Shown here: positions 43,283-52,079 of the stretch, piece after piece
How positions within the stretch are numbered: the first letter of the stretch is position 1
Layout: each line of letters opens with the position of its first letter
Origin: Deltaproteobacteria bacterium
GTDB lineage: Bacteria > Desulfobacterota > Syntrophobacteria > Syntrophobacterales > Syntrophobacteraceae
DNA length: 64,000 nt
Direction of reading: 5' to 3'
Assembly: GCA_021777755.1 (NCBI GenBank)
Contig: JAJYDE010000012.1
Span: forward strand, 39,138-103,137
The notes under the pieces: model-generated
Database searches by the model: none
Told to the model about the DNA's origin: nothing
What the model saw: the letters and a program-made list of their open reading frames with translations, nothing else
Translations under genes and position numbers: made by a program

Positions 43283-46200
43283 GCAAGAAGGATAAAAACC
43301 AGCTCCCCATCTGGAAAAACAAGCTGAACCCGGAACCGGCGCCTGCAAAGAAGCCGGGAAAATCCAAAACCACATCTTCTGAAAATGGACTGCCTCCCAA
43401 CCTGGGCAAGGCCATTCGCCTTCCCGTTCCGGATTTTAGCGATCCCAACCGCAAGCCAACCTGCCTCGAGGCCGATTTTCCCATTGCCCAGATAAACGCC
43501 CTTTCCAACCTGGAAGGCAACGCGGGAAAACCCATCTATCAGATGTCCAAGTGGTGGGCCAGGAGGCGCTCCAGCGTTTTTCGATCCATGTTGATCGCCG
43601 CTGCGACCGAGGCGCCCGACGAACCCGGTGAAGCCGCGAAGAGAGTCTGGGACCATTACTATTGCAATCATCAAAAGGCCGGCTCATTCAAGAAACTGAA
43701 GGTCCTGGACTGTTTCATGGGGGGCGGCACAACGCTGGTGGAAGGCTCAAGACTGGGCATGCAGATGACCGGCGTCGACCTCAACCCGGTCGCCTGGTTC
43801 GTGGTAAAAAATGAACTTGCCTGCAGCGATCCCGAACAGGTCAAGGCCCTTTTCGATCACATCGAAAGTGAGGTCAAACCACGAATTCAGCCTTTTTACA
43901 CCACCACCTGCCCGCGCGGCCATAAAGGTCGTTGGGTGGATATTCAAACCGGCGAGCCGGTTGACATCGATCCCGTTGATCTGGCGCCTGACGAGCGGAA
44001 ACGCTTTCGCTGGGAAGGGCCGGAAGTCATCTACACCTTCTGGGCGAAACACGGCCCATGTCAAGCCAAGGGCTGCGGCCACCGGACCCCCATTTTTCGA
44101 ACGCCGGTGATTGCCGAAAAGAAGCTTTCCACCAGTTATCTTGAGCTGACCTGTCCGGCCTGCGGCGGTTCGTTTCATGCGGAGCTGGGCGAAACCCGCA
44201 TGGCCCCCGGTGCTGAGCGTGTCGTTCTCGATGATGAGCCGCCCTTTACCGAAATGACTCAGGATTTTGCCCGTCTCTTAAATGATTACGACAAGGGAAA
44301 CGCCAACGACACCCTGGAGCGGGCGCTCGCTCTGAAGGACGGGGCGAAAGAAGAACCGGGGCTTCACTGTCCTCATTGCCGGACTTTCTCAGGCAATCGC
44401 CTGCTGGACATTTTGCAACGTCATTCTCAGCGTAATCTCAGCGCCTCCAAGCGCAAGAAAAAGGATTTTGGGCTGAAATCCAAGTCGGTGCAGATGTTCC
44501 TGCTCGTTCATCCGGAATGGCTCAAAGGGGCGTCGGGATTTGATGGAGATCGGGAGTTGGGCGGCTGGGCCGGAGCGGATTCCTCCACAACCGCCGCATG
44601 GTACGAGAGCCGTCTTGCCGGTCTAAACCTCATCGAGCTACGGAGCGAGTCCATTCCCAAAACAGTGTCATTTTCCGACGGAACAGTATTAGAGACGGAT
44701 GCCGGTACGGTTCCAAAACAGGCCCAATTTACGTGCGGAAGCTGCGGGAAGAGTCAAGACAGACTAGGAGCGACAAAGAAGGTGAAGCATACCGCGCCCA
44801 CGGCTGCGTATGCATTACAGTGCCACTGCCCCATGTGTGAAGCCGAAGGCTATTCTTACGGCGGGCGCTACTTCAAATCACCGGACATGGAAGACGTCCG
44901 CCTTTTGAAAATGGCCGAAAGGGAATGGGAGAGCCTTAAGGATGGCGATCTGGGAGAATATTGGCCACGCATGGAAATAGCCTACTCCATGAGGACCCAT
45001 GTTAAGGACCCGCTTCCAGACCACGGCTATACCCATTGGTGGATGATGTTCAACAGTCGTCAGTTACTAGTTCATGGAAATTTGTTAAAGGCTATCACGG
45101 AGGCTTCCGACGACATTTGGCCATTGGATGTGCGCGAACAAGCCTTGGGAGCCTTTCAGCAATACCTGAGAAATCAAAATATATTTTGTATGTGGGACGT
45201 TGGCTACGATAAGCTAGTGCCATTTATGTCCAACGCCAACTACAATCCTAAAAATCTCCATGTCGAAAATAATGTTTTCCACAACTTAGGGCGAGGTAAC
45301 TGGGATTCAAATTCAAAGACTGTAATTACAGGCTTGACGTGGGCTGCAAAACCATGGGAACATCTAATTCTTGATTCGAATACCAAAGCCAAAGGCAAGA
45401 AAGTTGCAATAGGTGACTATTTAATACCGGGTTCGGAAGTATACTGCGGCTCCTCTACAGAGCTCTCAATTACGGGGAATCTCCATTTCGATCTAGTCAT
45501 TACTGATCCTCCATTCGGTGACAATATTTATTATGCGGATTGTGCGGATTTCTTTTATGTCTGGCTAAGAATAACGCTGCGGAAATGGTACGAGGACCTG
45601 CCTGAACACGAATACTACAAACCAGAACGAGCACCCCACAGCCTTGAGGCGATAGACAATGCGGTTGAACACCCGGACGACCGTGAGGATTACGAGAGAT
45701 CTCCTTTCGTTACTGCAAGAAATTTGGGACAGATCAGGACGATGGCTGAGGACGACTCCATTTTAGAAAATGATCCGAATCCGCTCTACCGCCCACAGCC
45801 GTCCAGCGATTTCTACAGCCAGACACTCTCGGCCTGCTGGGCTGAGGCCGGCCGCCACTTAAAAGACGGCGGAATCATGGCATTCACCTTTCACCACAGC
45901 GAAGACAGCGCCTGGATCGATATTCTCAGAGCCCTCTTCGATGCAGGCTATCTCCTCGTCGCAACCTACCCGATCCGGAGCGATGAATCCAAAGGCGACA
46001 GCGGTCAATTTGGCTCGAAGAAAATCGAATACGACATCATTCACGTCTGCCGAAAACGCCTGGCCGAACCCGACCCGGTGAGCTGGGCGCGAATGCGCAG
46101 ATGGGTTAAGGAAGAAACGGTACGCCTCAAAGAGTTGCTGGAGCACACACACGGCCGGGAACTGCCCGAATCGGATCTGAGGGTGATTCTGCGGGGCAAG

Positions 46201-46836
46201 TCCCTTGAGTTTTATTCCCGCCATTACGGGCAGGTGTTTACCGGGGAGGGGCAGTCGCTGGACGTGAGGGACGCTCTGCTTGGCATCAACCAGCTTCTTG
46301 ATGATGTATTGGAAGACAGCGCCCAGGCCGGCGGTTTGCGGCCGCCCGACAGCGCCGAACCCGCCAGCCGTCTTTACCTGCGCCTCTTTAAAAACCGCAG
46401 CGAGATGGACCGCGACGAGCTTCATAAGACTTTGCGCGGCACCGGAATCTCCCAGGCAGACCTGGAGGCGAAAGGCTGGATTAGGGTTGTGGGCAAAACC
46501 GTGCACGCCACGCCTGTCACCGAACGCTTCGCATATTTCACCGAGCGGGGCAGGAACCGAAAGATCATAAGAACCGACCTGGATCAGGCTCATTTTCTGA
46601 TCGGCGTTGCCTACCCCAATTCTGGGTTTAAGATTGAAACCGAGCTGAGCAACCCGAACTTCCGCATCAAAAAATCGGTGGACGACATCCTGAAGTGGAT
46701 TGGCGAGATGGACCAGAGCGCCACAAACCGCGTGGCGGCCATAACCGCCGTTAAACTTGTCGAACAATGGAGAACCCGCAGGGGCAAACCGGAGTTCAAA
46801 CAACTTTCTCTCTTTGAGCGCCTCGATCACGAATAA
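43279..46836 (+). CDS. DUF1156-containing adenine-specific DNA methyltransferase, PglX-like
   Basis: An 1185-residue enzyme. DUF1156 lies at about 60-110 (L-E-A-D-F-P-I-A, K-W-W-A-R-R). The SAM site is V-L-D-C-F-M-G-G-G-T-T-L-V-E-G (142-156), with D-L-N-P following. The catalytic D-P-P-F is at 743-746. The order (SAM motif before the catalytic motif) is of the beta-class-like or alpha-like kind with a very long intervening region. That region contains at least six cysteine pairs (C-P-R-G-H, C-P-A-C-G, C-P-H-C, C-G-S-C, C-P-M-C) forming zinc-ribbon-like elements. Such enzymes mark host DNA in BREX-3-type systems. Sequence from about 45060 to 45750 is clearly AT-richer than the rest. Confidence 0.88.
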   Translation: MSKKDKNQLPIWKNKLNPEPAPAKKPGKSKTTSSENGLPPNLGKAIRLPVPDFSDPNRKPTCLEADFPIAQINALSNLEGNAGKPIYQMSKWWARRRSSVFRSMLIAAATEAPDEPGEAAKRVWDHYYCNHQKAGSFKKLKVLDCFMGGGTTLVEGSRLGMQMTGVDLNPVAWFVVKNELACSDPEQVKALFDHIESEVKPRIQPFYTTTCPRGHKGRWVDIQTGEPVDIDPVDLAPDERKRFRWEGPEVIYTFWAKHGPCQAKGCGHRTPIFRTPVIAEKKLSTSYLELTCPACGGSFHAELGETRMAPGAERVVLDDEPPFTEMTQDFARLLNDYDKGNANDTLERALALKDGAKEEPGLHCPHCRTFSGNRLLDILQRHSQRNLSASKRKKKDFGLKSKSVQMFLLVHPEWLKGASGFDGDRELGGWAGADSSTTAAWYESRLAGLNLIELRSESIPKTVSFSDGTVLETDAGTVPKQAQFTCGSCGKSQDRLGATKKVKHTAPTAAYALQCHCPMCEAEGYSYGGRYFKSPDMEDVRLLKMAEREWESLKDGDLGEYWPRMEIAYSMRTHVKDPLPDHGYTHWWMMFNSRQLLVHGNLLKAITEASDDIWPLDVREQALGAFQQYLRNQNIFCMWDVGYDKLVPFMSNANYNPKNLHVENNVFHNLGRGNWDSNSKTVITGLTWAAKPWEHLILDSNTKAKGKKVAIGDYLIPGSEVYCGSSTELSITGNLHFDLVITDPPFGDNIYYADCADFFYVWLRITLRKWYEDLPEHEYYKPERAPHSLEAIDNAVEHPDDREDYERSPFVTARNLGQIRTMAEDDSILENDPNPLYRPQPSSDFYSQTLSACWAEAGRHLKDGGIMAFTFHHSEDSAWIDILRALFDAGYLLVATYPIRSDESKGDSGQFGSKKIEYDIIHVCRKRLAEPDPVSWARMRRWVKEETVRLKELLEHTHGRELPESDLRVILRGKSLEFYSRHYGQVFTGEGQSLDVRDALLGINQLLDDVLEDSAQAGGLRPPDSAEPASRLYLRLFKNRSEMDRDELHKTLRGTGISQADLEAKGWIRVVGKTVHATPVTERFAYFTERGRNRKIIRTDLDQAHFLIGVAYPNSGFKIETELSNPNFRIKKSVDDILKWIGEMDQSATNRVAAITAVKLVEQWRTRRGKPEFKQLSLFERLDHE

Positions 46837-46847
46837 CGAGGGAAAAA

Positions 46848-48035
46848 GTGAAAATAGAATCCATACGCCTTAAGAACTTCAAAGCTTTTCAAGACGCTGA
46901 ACTGAAGGACCTCCCCAATTTTTGCGTCTTCGTTGGGGCCAACGGAAGCGGCAAGAGCACCATCTTCAGCATGTTTGGTTTCTTGCGTGACGCCATGACC
47001 AGCAACATCAACGCGGCGTTGATGCGGTTAGGGGGCAATAGAGGGTTCCATGAGGTTCGCAGCCGAAATGCGGCGGGCCCTATTGAAATTGAGCTGAAGT
47101 TCAGAGAAAAGGAGACAAGCCCCCTCACCACCTATTCTCTGCAGATTAACGAACAGGGAGGCAAGGCTTATGTGGAACGCGAAGTCTTGAAGTATCGCCG
47201 GGGCAGCGGCGGGCAGCCCTGGCGCTTCCTGGACTTCTCGCAGGGGAGCGGCGTCGCCGTCACCAACGAGCTGGAATCCGTGACGGACGTAAGAGATCTG
47301 CGGCGTGAAACTCAGAAGCTGAAATCACCGGATATTCTTGCAATCAAAGGACTGGCCCAGTTCGAAAGGTTCCCGGCGGTGGTGGCGCTGGGGAATCTGA
47401 TTGAAAACTGGCATATTTCCGATTTTCACATCAGCAGAGCCAGGCCCGAGCAGGAGGCGGGATATGCCGAACATCTTTCTCGGGAGGGAGAAAACCTGTC
47501 CCTGGTGATCCAATATTTGTACCAGCATCATAAGGCAATTTTTGATAAGATCCTTGATCTGCTCAAAAGAAGAGTTCCCGGTATCTCCAATGTCGATTCC
47601 AAGACAACAGAGGAAGGGCGTGTAATGTTGAAGTTTCAGGACGGCTCTTTCGAAGACCCTTTTCTCGCCCGATATGTGTCCGACGGAACCATAAAAATGC
47701 TGGCTTATCTGACCCTCCTCTACGATCCGGCCCCGCATCCCCTGTTGTGTGTCGAAGAGCCCGAAAACCAGCTCTACCCCAAGCTTCTCCTGGAGCTGGC
47801 CGAGGAATTCCGATCCTACGCCAATCGAGGCGGACAAGTTTTTGTTTCCACTCACTCACCTGACTTTCTGAATGCGACCCAAATCGAGGAAGTCTTCTGG
47901 CTGATGAAAAAGGATGGGTACACCCAGGTCAAACGCGCCGTCGACGCCCCCCAAATCGTCGCCTACATGAAGGAGGGCGATCAGATGGGGTATCTCTGGG
48001 AGCAGGGTTTTTTTGAGGGAGCGGACCCTCAATGA
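46848..48035 (+). CDS. RecF/SMC-like AAA ATPase (second module)
   Basis: A 395-residue ATPase of the AAA_21 group. It starts M-K-I-E-S-I-R-L-K-N-F-K-A-F, the classic RecF-like opening. Walker A is G-A-N-G-S-G-K-S (30-37), Walker B L-L-C-V-E-E-P-E-N and the H-loop S-T-H-S-P-D-F. It begins at GTG with CGAGGGA upstream, 11 bases after the methyltransferase. It overlaps the DUF4276 gene by four bases. In many defence systems such an ATPase with a TOPRIM protein senses phage proteins or DNA ends and triggers the nuclease. A different architecture from the first ATPase makes simple duplication unlikely. Confidence 0.85.
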   Translation: MKIESIRLKNFKAFQDAELKDLPNFCVFVGANGSGKSTIFSMFGFLRDAMTSNINAALMRLGGNRGFHEVRSRNAAGPIEIELKFREKETSPLTTYSLQINEQGGKAYVEREVLKYRRGSGGQPWRFLDFSQGSGVAVTNELESVTDVRDLRRETQKLKSPDILAIKGLAQFERFPAVVALGNLIENWHISDFHISRARPEQEAGYAEHLSREGENLSLVIQYLYQHHKAIFDKILDLLKRRVPGISNVDSKTTEEGRVMLKFQDGSFEDPFLARYVSDGTIKMLAYLTLLYDPAPHPLLCVEEPENQLYPKLLLELAEEFRSYANRGGQVFVSTHSPDFLNATQIEEVFWLMKKDGYTQVKRAVDAPQIVAYMKEGDQMGYLWEQGFFEGADPQ

Positions 48036-48592
48036 AGACCGTTGTGTTCTTTCTGGAAGAGCCGTCCGCCAAAGAAATGCTTCAAGGGCTCCTGCCACGC
48101 TTACTGCCCGACGAATTCAGCACCCGCTATGTTGTATTTCAGGGCAAGCAGGACATGGAAAAACAATTGGAGAAACGGATGCGTGGCTGGCTTTTGCCCG
48201 ATTCATTATTTGTCGTCCTGCGTGATCAGGACTCCGCCGATTGCCATGACGTCAAGAAACGACTCCTTGAGCTTTGCAGAAGAGCCGGAAGAGGTGAAGC
48301 CCTGGTCCGAATAGCATGCAGGGAACTGGAGAGTTACTATCTCGGAGATCTGAAAGCCGTGGAGAAAGGGCTTGAGCTTCGTGGACTCGCCGACAGGCAG
48401 GAAAAGCGAAAATATAGGGCACCGGATGCTCTCGGCAGCCCATACAGGGAGCTTTCAGCATTAACCGGCAACCTCTATCAGAAAGTATCCGGATCGCGAT
48501 CCATCGGACCGCATTTAAACCTCGACAATAATTGTTCACGCAGCTTCTGTGCTCTACTCTCAGGCATAAAGAAGCTGGTGGAGTGTTCTTGA
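48032..48592 (+). CDS. DUF4276-type TOPRIM protein
   Basis: A 186-residue protein with TOPRIM-like features: an acidic start F-F-L-E-E-P-S (Glu9/Glu10), D-x-D in L-R-D-Q-D-S (Asp65, Asp67), and Glu98/Glu100 in C-R-E-L-E-S-Y-Y. These match DUF4276 proteins that travel with AAA ATPases in defence islands and resemble the nuclease half of OLD-family and PARIS-type systems. It overlaps the preceding ATPase gene (ATGA), supporting a two-component complex. It probably cleaves DNA or RNA when the ATPase is triggered (inference). Confidence 0.72.
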   Translation: MKTVVFFLEEPSAKEMLQGLLPRLLPDEFSTRYVVFQGKQDMEKQLEKRMRGWLLPDSLFVVLRDQDSADCHDVKKRLLELCRRAGRGEALVRIACRELESYYLGDLKAVEKGLELRGLADRQEKRKYRAPDALGSPYRELSALTGNLYQKVSGSRSIGPHLNLDNNCSRSFCALLSGIKKLVECS

Positions 48593-49093
48593 ATGGAGAC
48601 GATCTCGAGTTCTGTCTGGCAGAGAAAAGGTTCCTCCATCGTGTTCGATAAAAGGAGCCTTGGCGGGCTGATATCGGCCGGAGCGGTCATATCTTTGCGC
48701 CGGGCGCTTGGCTGGTCAAAGGAAATCCCGGCAGCTCCGCCGGTTCCCGGTCCCACCATTCTTGTCTCCGGCTTGGAAACGGTTGTGGAAACCGCTCCGC
48801 CGCAAGACGCCGAAGAATTTCTCACCCGGCGAATAAGGCCGCTTCTCATAGCTTTACAATACCGCTGGACGGACTGCGGTCTGGTCTTTGGTTTTTCCTC
48901 GCATGCCAAAGCCTTCGAAGAGACCCCGCTCGATGAGGAAGTGCTCTTCATGCGGCGAGATCGTAAAACCGTGCGACTCTCCAAGGGGCTTTGGGACGGA
49001 AGCAGCGCGCTCAATATGAAGCGCATCGTTCGGGAGGCGGATAAGCCGGGAGAAGAAATAACCGTTGGCTACTATGTCGCAAGAATCTCCTGA
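48593..49093 (+). CDS. Unknown defence-operon protein (166 aa)
   Basis: A 166-residue soluble protein I do not recognise. It has no P-loop, zinc or nuclease motif. Notable segments are G-L-I-S-A-G-A-V-I-S near the start, E-F-L-T-R-R-I-R-P-L-L in the middle, and L-F-M-R-R-D-R-K-T-V-R-L-S-K-G-L-W-D-G near 120. The N-terminus contains a proline-rich stretch. The ATG directly follows the TOPRIM gene's stop, and the 3' end overlaps the helicase gene by 20 bases. It stands where small BREX accessory genes such as brxF or brxA occur in some loci but resembles neither that I can tell. Confidence 0.65.
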   Translation: METISSSVWQRKGSSIVFDKRSLGGLISAGAVISLRRALGWSKEIPAAPPVPGPTILVSGLETVVETAPPQDAEEFLTRRIRPLLIALQYRWTDCGLVFGFSSHAKAFEETPLDEEVLFMRRDRKTVRLSKGLWDGSSALNMKRIVREADKPGEEITVGYYVARIS

Positions 49094-51863
49094 AATAAGG
49101 CCGGGCCTCAGGGTCAGCCATATCGAGTTCGGAGACGGGGTCGTCGTCGGCCGTGAACTCACAGGCTACGTAAGCGTCTTCTTCCAAAGCCATGGAGAAC
49201 GGCGTGTCCCGGCGGAAACCCTGCGCGCCTCCACCGACACATACGACCGAATCGTCGAGAAAATGGCGCCGGTTTCTTCCGCCCGCCTGCAAAACCTGTG
49301 GCTTGCTCTCGAAGCCGAGCATATTCCATTGATGGAGAGCGCCGCCGTACTGACATCGGCAAAAGTCGAACTGCTCCCCCACCAGGTGGTCCTGGTGCAT
49401 CGGGTGACCAACGCCAGCCCGAAGAGATTTCTTATCGCCGACGAGGTCGGGTTGGGAAAGACCATAGAATCGGCCCTCATCCTCCGTGAGCTGGCCTCCA
49501 GGGGCGAACTGCGGCGGGCCATCATGATCGTTCCCGCCGGGTTGGTGGAAAACTGGCGCGCCGAACTAAACGACGTCTTCAACCTGGACTTCGAAGTATT
49601 CGGAAGCGACGGCGACGTAACCGATAGAAAATCCAACGCCTTTGCCAAACACAACCGCCTGATAGTCTCCGTGGATACCCTCAAAAGAAGGACCAGGGTC
49701 AAAAAGTTGCTCGAAGCCCCACCCTGGGACCTGGTCGTTTTCGACGAAGCCCACCACCTGAGCGTTTACCGCAACGGCAATAAGGTGAACAAAACGGAAA
49801 ATTTCAAGCTGGCCGAAAATATCCGGGGCCACTGCCGCGATCTCCTTCTTCTCTCCGCAACACCCCACCAGGGCGATCATTTCCGCTTTTGGATGCTTAT
49901 CCGTCTCCTCAACCCCGAGTTATTCGAAAGCCATCGGGACATGGTCCAGAACCGCTATCGCCTGAATGCCGTGGTGATAAGGCGCACCAAGGCCGACGCA
50001 TGCGCCCGGGACGGAAGCCCCATTTTCGTCAGGCGAATGGTCCACACCGAAAGTTTTACCCTCTCCGAAAAAGAGAAAGAGTTCTACAACGCGTTGCTCG
50101 ACTATCTTCGGGACGGGTACGACCTTGCCTCCCAGCAGGGAAACAAGGGGAGGGCGCTCGGGTTTGTAATGACCATATTCCAAAAGATCGCCGCCAGCAG
50201 CTTTGCCGCGATCCTCTCCACCCTGCGTCGCCGGTTGCTGATGCTGACCATCCAGGAGGGCATCGAGCGGGACGAACTGCTGGACGTGGACGGCAGGAAC
50301 CGTGTCTTCGAGGAAGCTCGGGAAATGATCCGCCAAATCCATTCCCTTCCCTGTGATCCGGTCGGCAACGCCCAGGTTGACCGCATCCTTGCCGAGACGA
50401 AAGTCCAACTCCTCAAAAAAAAGAAGGAAGCACAGGACTTCGTCGGCACGGTTGAAAGCTCTTCGGATTCCGAGTCGGTCGCCGGATTGATGGAGGATTC
50501 CGCGGCCATGCTGGTTGCAAATGCTCTACCGCAAGAGCGCGAAAGATTATTGGACCTTTTGAGCCAATGTCCCGGAGCGACCGAATCCAAGACATCCATG
50601 CTGGTCAACGCTCTGCGTCAAATCTGGCGCCGCAATCCCGAGGAGAAGGTTGTGGTTTTCGCCACTTACCTGGGAACGGTGGAGGCGATCAAAAACAGCC
50701 TGGACTCAACCTTCCCCGAAAGTGGGGTGGACATATTGAAAGGCGGGGACCACGGGGCGAAGACCGCGGCGCAGAAAAGATTCAAACGTAAAGACGGTCC
50801 CGGGGTCCTTGTCTGCACGGCGGCCGGCCGGGAAGGCATCAATCTCCAATTCGCCCGGGTTCTTTTCAACTATGACCTTCCCTGGAATCCGATGGATATC
50901 GAGCAGAGGATAGGAAGAATACATCGCTACGGCCAGGAGTCGACGGCCCAGGTCTATAATCTCGTGGCGGCGGACACGATTGAAGGGCAGATTTTCCTGC
51001 TTCTGGAAGAAAAACTGGGCGATATCGGACGCGCCTTGGGCAAGGTCGATGAACACGGCCAGATTGCCGAGGATCTCAGAACGCAGGTCCTGGGGCAGCT
51101 TGGAAGCTGCCTCAGCTACGACCGGCTCTATCAGGGCGCGGTAAGCGACCCGACCCTGAAAAGAACGCGCCAGGAACTCGATGTCGCCATGGCCAACGCC
51201 AACATGGCCCGCCAGGTGGTGTTCGAACTTTTTCAGGACCTGGAGCGGTTCAACCTGGGAGAGTACAGGAAATTCGACGACCAGGGCGGCGGCATGCGGA
51301 GGCTGCTCGATTTCGTAGCCAGGGCCGCCCACCAGGCAGGATGGGTTTTTCAAAACGAAGACGTCACGAAATGGCGCCTTGTCCGCACCGGAGAACCGGA
51401 CCTCTATTTTACAACAGACCGCGATCGCGCCCTCCAGGACGAGCAACTCAATCTATTGGGACTGGAACATCCGATCATCGACGCCATGATGAAACACTGT
51501 TCAAGCCTCGCCCCGGAGGCCCGCGCCGTCGCCGGCATGGTCAAGGGCTTACCCGGCGCCGGCCTGCTCACCATCTGGAAGGTCGACGCCCGGGGGGAAA
51601 ACGGCCAGTCGAACCGCCATATAGTCAAAATAGGCGTGAGCAAAGACGGCGACCGCGCCCCCTGGCTCGAACGCCTGGAGGACAAAATCCTCGCCCTCGG
51701 ACCGCCTTCGAGCGAGTCCACGGCCAACTGGCGGCGGCTCGCCGGCGACCGAAAACAGCGCATACAGGAACTGTTACATAGAGAGCTGACTTATTCCGGG
51801 ATCATCAGGGAAGAGATGTCCTATTCCGCTCTTCCCTTGGCGATCTTTGCCCTCGATATCTGA
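49074..51863 (+). CDS. SNF2-family helicase/translocase, BrxHII/DrmD-like
   Basis: A 929-residue SNF2-superfamily translocase. A small N-terminal KOW-like domain (G-L-R-V-S-H-I-E-F-G-D-G) is followed by motif I D-E-V-G-L-G-K-T (123-130), motif II D-E-A-H (224-227), motif III L-L-S-A-T-P and the C-lobe motif Q-R-I-G-R-I-H-R-Y-G-Q. It resembles HepA/RapA-type proteins and the helicases of BREX type 3 and DISARM. It would translocate on double-stranded phage DNA. The ATG at 49074 is preferred to a TTG at 49065; both overlap the unknown gene. It is the last gene of the operon. Confidence 0.88.
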   Translation: MSQESPEIRPGLRVSHIEFGDGVVVGRELTGYVSVFFQSHGERRVPAETLRASTDTYDRIVEKMAPVSSARLQNLWLALEAEHIPLMESAAVLTSAKVELLPHQVVLVHRVTNASPKRFLIADEVGLGKTIESALILRELASRGELRRAIMIVPAGLVENWRAELNDVFNLDFEVFGSDGDVTDRKSNAFAKHNRLIVSVDTLKRRTRVKKLLEAPPWDLVVFDEAHHLSVYRNGNKVNKTENFKLAENIRGHCRDLLLLSATPHQGDHFRFWMLIRLLNPELFESHRDMVQNRYRLNAVVIRRTKADACARDGSPIFVRRMVHTESFTLSEKEKEFYNALLDYLRDGYDLASQQGNKGRALGFVMTIFQKIAASSFAAILSTLRRRLLMLTIQEGIERDELLDVDGRNRVFEEAREMIRQIHSLPCDPVGNAQVDRILAETKVQLLKKKKEAQDFVGTVESSSDSESVAGLMEDSAAMLVANALPQERERLLDLLSQCPGATESKTSMLVNALRQIWRRNPEEKVVVFATYLGTVEAIKNSLDSTFPESGVDILKGGDHGAKTAAQKRFKRKDGPGVLVCTAAGREGINLQFARVLFNYDLPWNPMDIEQRIGRIHRYGQESTAQVYNLVAADTIEGQIFLLLEEKLGDIGRALGKVDEHGQIAEDLRTQVLGQLGSCLSYDRLYQGAVSDPTLKRTRQELDVAMANANMARQVVFELFQDLERFNLGEYRKFDDQGGGMRRLLDFVARAAHQAGWVFQNEDVTKWRLVRTGEPDLYFTTDRDRALQDEQLNLLGLEHPIIDAMMKHCSSLAPEARAVAGMVKGLPGAGLLTIWKVDARGENGQSNRHIVKIGVSKDGDRAPWLERLEDKILALGPPSSESTANWRRLAGDRKQRIQELLHRELTYSGIIREEMSYSALPLAIFALDI

Positions 51864-52079
51864 AGCATGGGCCTAATCACTCTTCATGATGCTAACGTCA
51901 CTTGGAAACCGGTTCTAAATGTTCATTGCAAAACGTGCATATCGTCGTAAAATAGTTCAAAATTGACGCTTCCCCTCACAATATGTAGCGGCGCCGGCTA
52001 CGTGGGAAGACAAGTGGGGAATGTCCCGAAAGCGTTAGTTGACGCAGTGTTACTAATAATGGCTCTGGATTGGAGACAG

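Noticed and set aside
37559..51863. Canonical BREX type 1/2 or DISARM assignment
   Set aside because: No BrxA, BrxB, BrxL, BrxF or PglW-type kinase gene is recognisable, and no DrmA, DrmB or DrmC; only the BREX-3-like core is present.
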